53,790 nucleotides of DNA from Roseateles sp. (GTDB taxonomy: Bacteria > Pseudomonadota > Gammaproteobacteria > Burkholderiales > Burkholderiaceae_C). A model generated the notes under the pieces. That model did not search any database. It was given only the letters and a program-made list of their open reading frames with translations, and had not been told where the DNA came from. Numbering within the stretch: position 1 is the stretch's first letter; each line of letters begins with the position of its first letter. Positions 9,795 to 15,820 of the stretch are shown here, one piece after another. The position numbers and the translations under genes were made by a program. The stretch lies in contig NZ_JAFAGT010000102.1 in assembly GCF_019237615.1 (NCBI RefSeq), forward strand, positions 1-53,790, written 5' to 3'.

Positions 9795-9797
9795 GGC

Positions 9798-11222
9798 ATG
9801 TCCGCGATCTTTCCCGCCTCCTCCCCCGCCGCGCCGCAAGACGATGAGGTTGCGCGACTGCGCGTGCCGCCGCATTCGGTCGAGGCCGAGCAGAGCGTGC
9901 TCGGCGGCCTGCTGATCGACAACTCGGCCTGGGACAAGGCGGCCGACCTGCTGACCGAGGGTGACTTCTACCGCTTCGAGCACAAGCATGTGTACTCGGC
10001 CGTCGGCAAGCTCATCAACGCGGGCAAGCCGGCCGACGTCGTCACCGTCTTCGACGAGCTGACTTCCATCGGCCGTGCGGAGGAATGCGGCGGCCTGGCC
10101 TACCTGAACGCGCTGGCGCAGAGCGTGCCGAGTGCCGCCAATCTGCGTCGTTATGCCGAGATCGTGCGCGAGCGGGCCATCCTGCGCAAGCTGGTTGCCA
10201 CCAGCGACGAGATCGCGACCGCCGCGCTGAACCCGCAGGGCAAGGCCGTGAACCAGATCCTGGACGAGGCCGAGGGCAAGATCTTCAAGATCGGCGAGGA
10301 AGGCTCGCGCAGCCAGCAGGGCTTCCAGAGCATGGACCGGCTGGTCATCGCGCTGATCGACCGCGTCAACGAACTCGCCGAGGCCGGGCATCAGGACGTC
10401 ACCGGCGTGCGCACCGGCTTCTACGACCTCGACAAGCAGACGGCCGGTCTGCAGCCCGGCGACCTCATCGTGCTGGCGGCGCGCCCCTCCATGGGCAAGA
10501 CGGCATTTGCGGTCAACATCGCCGAGAACGTCGCCATCAACGAGGGTCTGCCCGTCGTCATCTACTCGATGGAAATGGGCGCCGCGCAGCTGGCGCTGCG
10601 TATGGTGGGCTCCATCGGTCGCATCGACCAGAGCCACCTGCGCACCGGCCAGCTCAAGGACGACGAATGGGGCCGGCTGTCCGAGGCCGTCGACAAGCTC
10701 GGCAAGGCCAGCATCTTCATCGACGAGAGCCCGGGACTCTCGCCGTCGGAAGTGCGCGCGCGTGCGCGCCGCCAGGCCCGTATCTGCGGCCAGTTGGGGC
10801 TGATCGTCATCGACTACCTGCAGCTGATGACGGGCAACGGCGGTGGCAGCGAGGAGAACCGCGCGACCGTGCTGGGCGAGATCTCGCGCGGCCTGAAGGC
10901 GCTGGCCAAGGAGCTGAAGTGCCCCGTCATCGCGCTGTCCCAGCTGAACCGTTCGGTGGAGCAGCGGCCCGACAAGCGTCCCATGATGTCCGACCTGCGC
11001 GAGTCCGGCGCCATCGAGCAGGACGCGGACATCATCATGTTCATCTACCGCGACGAGTACTACACCAAGGACGAGTGCAAGGAGCCGGGGGTCGCTGAAA
11101 TCATTATTGCGAAACAGCGTAACGGCCCGGTGGGCACCGTCAAGCTGGCCTTCCAGCGCATGCACACCAAGTTCGAGAACCTTGCTCCTGGGTACGTGGG
11201 GGTCGAGCGGGACGAATACTGA
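9798..11222 (+). CDS. dnaB: Replicative DNA helicase DnaB (3' end replaced by a foreign tail)
   Basis: 474 residues. The N-terminal DnaG-interaction domain begins RVPPHSVEAEQSVLGGLLID. The RecA-like domain has Walker A RPSMGKT around residue 230 and downstream motifs IVIDYLQLM and SQLNRSVEQRPDKRP. It unwinds the fork as a hexameric 5'-3' helicase. I start at 9798 because earlier in-frame codons lie across the leader hairpins. The protein is intact, but codons after about 11099 (ATT ATT GCG AAA, CTT GCT CCT GGG) are unlike the rest of the gene, and the resident-style version of this tail is found at 13080-13203. The gene thus appears to end in a substituted tail from an inserted element. Confidence 0.97.
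   Translation: MSAIFPASSPAAPQDDEVARLRVPPHSVEAEQSVLGGLLIDNSAWDKAADLLTEGDFYRFEHKHVYSAVGKLINAGKPADVVTVFDELTSIGRAEECGGLAYLNALAQSVPSAANLRRYAEIVRERAILRKLVATSDEIATAALNPQGKAVNQILDEAEGKIFKIGEEGSRSQQGFQSMDRLVIALIDRVNELAEAGHQDVTGVRTGFYDLDKQTAGLQPGDLIVLAARPSMGKTAFAVNIAENVAINEGLPVVIYSMEMGAAQLALRMVGSIGRIDQSHLRTGQLKDDEWGRLSEAVDKLGKASIFIDESPGLSPSEVRARARRQARICGQLGLIVIDYLQLMTGNGGGSEENRATVLGEISRGLKALAKELKCPVIALSQLNRSVEQRPDKRPMMSDLRESGAIEQDADIIMFIYRDEYYTKDECKEPGVAEIIIAKQRNGPVGTVKLAFQRMHTKFENLAPGYVGVERDEY
11060..11098 (+). repeat. Left 39-bp direct repeat (crossover block, attL-like)
   Basis: Identical over 39 bp to 13041-13079 and lying inside dnaB. It encodes the end of a Tyr codon through [12 protein letters not shown] and part of the next Glu codon. 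The bases just outside differ between copies in a reciprocal manner, marking this as the exchange region. Confidence 0.75.
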
Positions 11223-11244
11223 TCGTCAACCGACACGAATTTAG

Positions 11245-11284
11245 AGGGGCCACTGATGCGCGACGTGCATCAGTGGCCCTTTCG
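11245..11284 (+). terminator. Strong terminator carried with the foreign dnaB tail
   Basis: GGGCCACTGATGC (11247-11259) and GCATCAGTGGCCC (11267-11279) form a perfect 13-bp stem with a 7-nt loop. It extends by one wobble and one A-T pair and is followed by a short TTTC tail. It lies 24 bp after the functional dnaB stop. No comparable hairpin follows the resident tail at 13203, so the element appears to supply the terminator. Confidence 0.8.
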
Positions 11285-11854
11285 ATTTTGGTGCTCGCGC
11301 GGGCGCCGCTTCAGCCCAAATTGACTCGGTGTCCTACCCGAGAGGCTAGGAAGCGGTAGGACATGTAGAAAACGCCGTAGAAATTCGAAACGACGGATCG
11401 CCGCCGGAGAGCACCTGAGCGGCCTTGCACGCGGGCGAACGCGCAGTTCTCCCATGCCCGCGAACGTCGCAGGCGCCAGGAACCGCGTCGGCAACATCGC
11501 CGGCACCGCTCCCGAGACCCTACTCGTGGGCTTCCCGTTCAGGTCCGTGAATCGCTGCGCTTGCCCCAACGAAAATTGTTGCACGCAACGCTATTTTGGA
11601 AAGTGACGCCTCGGCGCGGCGTTTTCCTGGAACGTCGTTCGGGAAATCCGCTTGCTGCCTGATGTTCGGAGGGTAAGGCGACACCGCCTGCCGTACAGGT
11701 CCGCCCCATGGCGGCAACAGCAGGTGCAAAGCCAACCGGAACCATCAGCCTCAGCCATCGCGGCCCTGCCGGCGAATAGCAGTTGACGGCGCTGGGCCAC
11801 GGGCTTGATCTCAGCGCCTTGACCTTGCAACACGTTTGCAACACACTTGCGGGC
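11284..11854. other. Noncoding part of the element upstream of the antitoxin
   Basis: About 570 bp with no open frame I can defend. It holds a 9-bp inverted repeat TGTCCTACC (11330-11338) / GGTAGGACA (11355-11363), and a 12-bp perfect palindrome GTTGCACGCAAC (11578-11589) that shares TTGCA with the putative antitoxin operator. A possible promoter is TTGACG (11783-11788), 17 bp, TGATCT (11806-11811), with a good -35 but poor -10. Confidence 0.4.
11825..11844 (+). promoter_or_regulatory. Putative toxin-antitoxin operator, two TTGCAACAC repeats
   Basis: TTGCAACAC occurs at 11825-11833 and again at 11836-11844, exactly 11 bp apart (one helical turn). Each contains the palindrome TTGCAA. The second ends 10 bp before the antitoxin ATG. 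Ribbon-helix-helix antitoxins bind such phased short repeats to repress their own operon, so this is a reasonable autoregulatory site. Confidence 0.5.
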
Positions 11855-12148
11855 ATGAAGACTGCGATCCTTCCTCAAGTGCGCGTTGAGCCGCAGCTGC
11901 GGGCCGACCTCGAATCGGTGCTACGCGAAGGTGAAACGCTGTCCGACTTTCTCGAAGCGACTGTGCGCCAGGCGGTGGACTACCGGCGCATGCAGTCCGA
12001 GTTTGACGCCCGTGCGGATGCTGCTTGGGCGCGGTTCCAGCAAACCGGCGCTGGAGTGCCAGCCCAAGAGGTCGTAGCTGAGATGCGTGGGCGGCTCGAA
12101 GCACGGCGCCGCGAGTTGCAAGGTCGACATCGCCCGGCCGACGCATGA
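11855..12148 (+). CDS. Antitoxin, ParD / YlcI-YnfO-like ribbon-helix-helix family
   Basis: 97 residues. The short N-terminal strand (TAILPQVRVEPQLRADLE) and the two helices of LREGETLSDFLEATVRQAV look like a ribbon-helix-helix DNA-binding domain. The charged C-terminal half (about 45-97) would wrap the toxin. ATG at 11855 is used because it begins the fold and lies just after the phased repeats. The stop overlaps the toxin start by 4 bp (ATGA), typical of toxin-antitoxin operons. It is the only recognisable operon within the dnaB insertion and may stabilise the element. Exact subfamily is uncertain. Confidence 0.75.
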   Translation: MKTAILPQVRVEPQLRADLESVLREGETLSDFLEATVRQAVDYRRMQSEFDARADAAWARFQQTGAGVPAQEVVAEMRGRLEARRRELQGRHRPADA

Positions 12149-12462
12149 CCTTCACGGTCATTGTCGATCCCCACGCGAAGGCTGACCTGCTGAGGCTTTA
12201 CGAGCACCTGCTCGAACGCGCGCAATACGTCGAGGATCTGGAGACTGCGGATCGCGCGCTGCAGGCCATAGATGCTGCGATGTCGTCTCTTGCAAGGGCG
12301 CCGTTCCTGTTTCGCAAGGCGGCCGGGTCGCGCAGCCCTTTACGGCGCGAGCTGGTCGTACCGTTCGGCGCTTCTGGGTACGTTCTCAAGTACGAAATCG
12401 CTTCGCCCCAGCTGGTGATCGTCCTGGCCGTTCGGCATCAGCATGAGGCCGACTACCACTGA
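12145..12462 (+). CDS. RelE/ParE-family toxin
   Basis: 105 residues. The start MTFTVIVDPHAKADLLRLYEHL fits the first strand and helix pair of ParE/RelE toxins. The C-terminal strands (SPLRRELVVPFGASGYVLKYEI, then LVIVLAVRHQHEADY) hold the usual basic residue and RHQxxADY-like ending seen in ParE homologues. ParE members poison DNA gyrase and RelE members cut mRNA on the ribosome; which applies here cannot be decided by eye. Translation is coupled to the antitoxin through the 4-bp overlap. Confidence 0.8.
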   Translation: MTFTVIVDPHAKADLLRLYEHLLERAQYVEDLETADRALQAIDAAMSSLARAPFLFRKAAGSRSPLRRELVVPFGASGYVLKYEIASPQLVIVLAVRHQHEADYH

Positions 12463-13011
12463 CGCTGCGAACCATGTGAACCCTGGGTGCGGCCTTCCGT
12501 GCAGCCGACCAACTTCTGCCGGTGCTGCAGTCCTGACGATTCCGATGTTTGGGGTTGCTGTTTCTTCTCGCTTGCTCGGACTGCGACGGCATTCATCGTG
12601 CTCCCATTCGAAGCGCCGAGACCAGGCGTGATTGGAGGATGACATGGCCAAGTGGCATCGCGCCAACCGCGGCGGAGAGAACTACAACCAAAAAGCCGAG
12701 AGGCAAATTTCGACGCCGGGGGGGGCCGGGCGCTGCGCGCCCGGCGGCCTGTGGACATGTGGACATGTGGACGATGCGCCAAATGGCGCACCGCCCTCAG
12801 CCGTGGACAACTGCTCGCAGTTGCCCACCGCTTCGGTCTTCGCCCACATGCCCACAGGCTCCACCAATTGAGTCAAATTCCGGTGAGCAGCCGCTGCCAA
12901 ATCTGCGATCCGACCTGTCCTATCCGCAGAAATCGGCCTATCGGCGTAAATCGGGCGATTTCGGCCTCAAAAGCGCGTTGAAGCCTTGCAAGTTAGGAAA
13001 TTTGCAAAGAC
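12463..13011. other. Noncoding right part of the element
   Basis: About 550 bp without a convincing gene. The short frames here run through GC hairpins and 8-bp tandem repeats. Besides the repeat cluster at 12725-12823 it has a degenerate run of ATCGGC-like units bounded by the inverted repeat GAAATCG (12929-12935) / CGATTTC (12956-12962). An A/T-richer stretch (12982-13011) lies just before the dnaB copy. Confidence 0.4.
12725..12823. repeat. Cluster of hairpins and GTGGACAT iteron-like repeats
   Basis: Within 99 bp the order is: a perfect 9-bp hairpin GCCGGGCGC / GCGCCCGGC (12725-12745, 3-nt loop); GTGGACAT tandem repeats at 12751 and 12759 with a partial third at 12767; the palindrome TGCGCCAAATGGCGCA (12775-12790); a further GTGGACAA (12803-12810); and an overlapping hairpin CAACTG / CAGTTG (12808-12823). 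Such packing of direct repeats and dyads is typical of replication origins, partition sites or recombination sites. Which of these applies is unknown. Confidence 0.6.
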
Positions 13012-13203
13012 ATGATCATGTTCATCTACCGTGATGAGTGCTACACCAAGGACGAGTGCAAGGAGCCGGGGGTCGCTGAGATCATCATCGCCAAGCAGCG
13101 TAACGGCCCGGTGGGGACCGTGAAGCTGGCCTTCCAGCGCATGCACACCAAGTTCGAGAACCTCGCGCCTGGCTACGTCGGCGTGGAGCGCGACGAGTAC
13201 TAG
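13012..13203 (+). pseudogene. Displaced dnaB 3' fragment
   Basis: Encodes the last 64 codons of DnaB with a single residue change (Tyr to Cys in RDECYTKDE). It ends in TAG, whereas the functional gene ends in TGA. Nucleotide differences from the functional copy are nearly all third-position. From 13080 on, codons are of the resident type (ATC ATC GCC AAG), suggesting this is the original chromosomal end of dnaB. It has no RBS or start domain and cannot encode a working helicase. Confidence 0.9.
13041..13079 (+). repeat. Right 39-bp direct repeat (crossover block, attR-like)
   Basis: Identical to 11060-11098. To its left the dnaB-like codons are atypical for this genome; to its right they are typical, the reverse of the left copy. 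Confidence 0.75.
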
Positions 13204-13241
13204 CGTCCGGTGCGCGACGGCTGCAGCCCAGCCCTTGCGCG

Positions 13242-13760
13242 CTAGAGGAAGCGTGCCAGTTGCTCGACGTCTTCCGGGAAGAGCTGGCCCGTTTCAGCCG
13301 CCACGACGCGGCCGTCGCGACCCCGCACCACGGTGACCGGCAGGCCCTGGGGCTTGGGCAGCTGGGCCTCCACGGCCGGCGTCACCCAGCCGCAGGGGAA
13401 GTCATAGCCGCGCCTGGCGCGATAGGCCTTGGCCGCGGCGGGATCTTTGTCGATGGACAGGCCCAGCACGCGCAGGCCGTGCTCGCGCTGCGCGCGCCAG
13501 AGCGCCTGGACGGCGGGCGTGACCTGGGCGCAGAACGGGCACCAGCTGGCCCACCAGTACACGACGACCACCTGGCCCTGGGCCGACGAGGCCTTGAACT
13601 CGCCGCCTTCGAGCAGCGGCAGGTCGGGCAGTCGCAGCATGCTGCCCAGGACCGGCACATTCTTCAGCGGCTCGGTGGCCAGCACCCGCGGTCCGCCCAT
13701 GCCGAGCGCCAGCGCGGCGCCGACGCCGCGGCACCAGTGACGTCGGTCCAGCCCGGCCAT
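13242..13760 (-). CDS. TlpA/thioredoxin-family redoxin
   Basis: 172 residues with a hydrophobic N-terminus (about 13-28, a likely export signal). A thioredoxin-fold core has the active site WCPFC in VVVVYWWASWCPFCAQVTP and the cis-proline loop GLPVTVV. Such periplasmic thiol:disulfide proteins reduce cytochrome c apoproteins or, in sox loci (SoxW/SoxS type), keep the SoxY thiol active. It is 1 bp upstream-adjacent to the stop of the ArsR-type regulator on the same strand, so the two form an operon, and it faces the displaced dnaB fragment. Confidence 0.8.
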   Translation of the reverse strand: MAGLDRRHWCRGVGAALALGMGGPRVLATEPLKNVPVLGSMLRLPDLPLLEGGEFKASSAQGQVVVVYWWASWCPFCAQVTPAVQALWRAQREHGLRVLGLSIDKDPAAAKAYRARRGYDFPCGWVTPAVEAQLPKPQGLPVTVVRGRDGRVVAAETGQLFPEDVEQLARFL

Positions 13761-13761
13761 G

Positions 13762-14118
13762 TCAGCGCAGGCCGCCGACGAGCAGACGCTCCTCGGTGGG
13801 CACCGGCGCGTCGCCGTCGAGTTCCACCGCCAACTGCGTGCAGACGGCGCGGCACAGCATGGCGACCTTCTCGCTCTGCAGCCGGTAGTAGATCTGCGTG
13901 CCGTCGCGGCGCTTGCCCAGGATGCCGGCGCGGTAGAGCGTGGACAGGTGCTGGGACATGTTGGGCTGGGTGGTCTGGATCTGCTCCAGCAGCTCGGAGA
14001 CGTTGCGCTCGCCGTTGCAGACGGCGCTGATGATCTTGAGCCGGATCGGCGTGGCCAGGACGCCGAAGAGTTCGGCAGCGGACTCGAAAACGCGGTCTTC
14101 CTCGGGAGCGTCGGTCAT
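13762..14118 (-). CDS. ArsR-family regulator, SqrR/BigR/SoxR-like persulfide sensor
   Basis: 118 residues from ATG 14118, or 129 from GTG 14151; neither has a clear Shine-Dalgarno. The winged-helix core includes LATPIRLKIISAV, TTQPNMSQHLSTLYRAGIL and RRDGTQIYYRL. Counting from the GTG start, Cys45 and Cys100/Cys104 sit in helix 2 and the C-terminal helix, the places where SqrR/BigR repressors form a tetrasulfide bridge on exposure to persulfide. Metal-site motifs of ArsR/SmtB (ELCVCDL) are absent. It lies divergent from a YeeE transporter and beside the sox cluster, so repression relieved by sulfide or persulfide is the likely role. Confidence 0.8.
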   Translation of the reverse strand: MTDAPEEDRVFESAAELFGVLATPIRLKIISAVCNGERNVSELLEQIQTTQPNMSQHLSTLYRAGILGKRRDGTQIYYRLQSEKVAMLCRAVCTQLAVELDGDAPVPTEERLLVGGLR

Positions 14119-14154
14119 CGCGGCGGCGTTCGGGTGGGGCAGGAAAATCACTGT

Positions 14155-14217
14155 ATCAGCAAGCGCCGATGTGCGCTGCAGGGAATGGAGAATGTGGTGG
14201 CCAGAACTCTTGCTGAT
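14155..14217. promoter_or_regulatory. Inverted repeat between the ArsR regulator and YeeE
   Basis: ATCAGCAAG (14155-14163) and CTTGCTGAT (14209-14217) are a perfect 9-bp inverted repeat separated by 45 bp in the divergent intergenic space. They could be two half-sites for the ArsR repressor or a cruciform; the wide spacing makes the operator reading uncertain. Confidence 0.3.
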
Positions 14218-14228
14218 CGCTGACCGCC

Positions 14229-15341
14229 ATGGATGAATCCAGCCTGCCCGCCCTGACTCACCAAGTCCTTGGTGCCGCGTTCGGCCTGACCGTGCTGTTC
14301 GGCGCCCTGTGCCAGCGCACGCGCTTCTGCACCATGGGCGCCGTGTCCGACATCTACGCCATGGGCGACTGGCGGCGCGCCCGCATGTGGATGCTCGCAG
14401 TGGCCGTCGCGATGCTGGGCTTCAACGGCCTGGCGGCGCTGGGCCTGGTGGACCCGGCCGCCAGCATCTACACGGGGCCGCGCCTGCTGTGGCTGTCCGG
14501 GCTGCTGGGTGGCCTGCTGTTCGGCTTCGGCATGGTGCTGGGCTCGGGCTGCATCAGCCGCAACCTGGTGCGCCTGGGCGGCGGCAACCTGAAGTCGCTG
14601 GTGGTGCTGGTGGTGGCGGCCGTCGCGGCCGGCGCCACGCTGCGCGGCCTGACGGCCGTGCTGCGGGTGGCCACCGTCGAGAAGGTCTTCGTGGAGCTGC
14701 CAGCGGGCCAGGCGCTGCCCAGCCTGCTGGCCGGCGGCCTGCCGGGCAGCCCTCTGGCCTGGGGCCTGGGCATCGCCGTCATGGCGGCGGCGGCGCTGAT
14801 GGGCTGGGCCCTGCTGCCGCGCGAGGGGCGCACCGCCGAGATCGTGCTCGCCGGGCTGGGCGTGGGGCTGCTGATCTCGGCGCTGTGGTGGGTGTCCGGA
14901 CACCTGGGCTTCCTGCCCGAGGACCCGCGCACGCTCGAGCCGCTCTATCTGGCGACGAACTCGCGCCACATGGAGTCGCTCAGCACCATCGCGCCGGTGG
15001 CCTATGCGCTGGACTGGCTGCTGATGTTCAGCGACCAGTCCAAGACGTTGACGCTGGGCATCGTCAGCGTGGCCGGCATCGTCGTCGGCGCGGCGCTGAT
15101 GGCCTGGCGTGACCGCAGCTTCCGCTGGGAGGGCTTCGGCAGCGTGGGCGACCTGGGGCTGCATCTGGCGGGCGCCGTCTGCATGGGCGTGGGCGGCATC
15201 GTCGCGATGGGCTGCTCCATCGGCCAGGGCGTCACGGGCGTGTCGACGCTGTCGCTGGGCAGCTTCATCGTGCTCGCGGCCATGGTGGCCGGCGCCTGGC
15301 TGGGGCTGCGCTACCAGGACTGGCGCCTGGCGCGGGCCTGA
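14229..15341 (+). CDS. YeeE/YedE (SoxT-like) sulfur-compound transporter
   Basis: 370 residues with about ten membrane segments. It has the family's two cysteine-containing repeats: FGALCQRTRFCTMGAVSDI near the N-terminus with GxVLGSGCISRNLVRLGGGN, and VGGIVAMGCSIGQGVTGVS near the C-terminus. The YeeE structure shows conserved cysteines guiding thiosulfate through the pore. SoxT-type members next to sox genes import sulfur substrate or signal sulfur availability. It is divergent from the ArsR regulator. Its last 31 bp overlap the 3' end of the convergent thioredoxin-like gene. Confidence 0.88.
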   Translation: MDESSLPALTHQVLGAAFGLTVLFGALCQRTRFCTMGAVSDIYAMGDWRRARMWMLAVAVAMLGFNGLAALGLVDPAASIYTGPRLLWLSGLLGGLLFGFGMVLGSGCISRNLVRLGGGNLKSLVVLVVAAVAAGATLRGLTAVLRVATVEKVFVELPAGQALPSLLAGGLPGSPLAWGLGIAVMAAAALMGWALLPREGRTAEIVLAGLGVGLLISALWWVSGHLGFLPEDPRTLEPLYLATNSRHMESLSTIAPVAYALDWLLMFSDQSKTLTLGIVSVAGIVVGAALMAWRDRSFRWEGFGSVGDLGLHLAGAVCMGVGGIVAMGCSIGQGVTGVSTLSLGSFIVLAAMVAGAWLGLRYQDWRLARA

Positions 15342-15820
15342 GCCCGCAGCAGCGCACGCAGGTCTTCGTCGCTCATCTCTCCCGGGATGCAGCGTGGCTG
15401 CGTCGGCGCGTCGCCCAGCCAGCAGGTCATGGGCACGACGCGGCGCGGCGTCAGCTGCGGACGCAGCGCGCAGTCGCCGCTGCCGTCCACGATGACGGGG
15501 AAGTCGTAGCCGCGCCGCGCTACGGCGCGGCTGACGGCGTCGGGCTGACCGTCGACCGCGACGCCCAGCACGGCCGCGCCCGGCGCCTCGCGCAGCAGGC
15601 GGTCGAGCCGTTCGTTGTGCCGCTGGCAGAAGCCGCAGTCCACCGACCACAGCACGGCGAGCACCGGTCCGCGGCGCCAGAAGTCGGCTGCCATGGGGCG
15701 GCCCTGGACGTCGGTCTTGGGCGGACCGCCGGGGCAGAGGGCCGGCCAGGTGTCGGCGCCCGGTGCGGCCTGGGCCAGGCCGAAGGCCAGCAGTCCGGCG
15801 CAAAGGGGCCGCCACCTCAT
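15311..15820 (-). CDS. Secreted thioredoxin-like protein, SoxW/SoxS-type
   Basis: 169 residues with a signal peptide (about 1-19, MRWRPLCAGLLAFGLAQAAP) and a thioredoxin-like core with CGFC in VLWSVDCGFCQRHNERL. No second redoxin domain is present. ATG at 15820 overlaps the MBL-gene stop by 4 bp (ATGA), so it is the last gene of the long leftward sox operon. Periplasmic redoxins of this kind reactivate SoxYZ. Its 3' end overlaps the convergent YeeE gene by 31 bp. Confidence 0.8.
   Translation of the reverse strand: MRWRPLCAGLLAFGLAQAAPGADTWPALCPGGPPKTDVQGRPMAADFWRRGPVLAVLWSVDCGFCQRHNERLDRLLREAPGAAVLGVAVDGQPDAVSRAVARRGYDFPVIVDGSGDCALRPQLTPRRVVPMTCWLGDAPTQPRCIPGEMSDEDLRALLRAQARARRQSW

Larger units (their letters stand above)
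11060..13079 (+). mobile_element. 1,981-bp integrase-less element inserted in the 3' end of dnaB
   Basis: The last part of dnaB occurs twice, at 11028-11222 and 13012-13203. The two copies share a 39-bp identical block (11060-11098 and 13041-13079, offset 1,981 bp). Left of the block the first copy has resident-style codons (CGC GAC GAG TAC) and the second does not (CGT GAT GAG TGC). Right of the block this is reversed. This is what a single crossover between resident dnaB and a circle carrying a foreign dnaB tail would leave. The segment carries its own terminator, a toxin-antitoxin pair and a structured noncoding region. No recombinase gene is present. Homologous integration of a non-replicating molecule is an alternative to site-specific integration. 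Confidence 0.65.

Noticed and set aside
12632-12871. Small frame running through the GTGGACAT repeats
   Set aside because: Its residues come from tandem repeats and hairpins (TCGHVD type), there is no family resemblance, and other frames across the same DNA are equally open.
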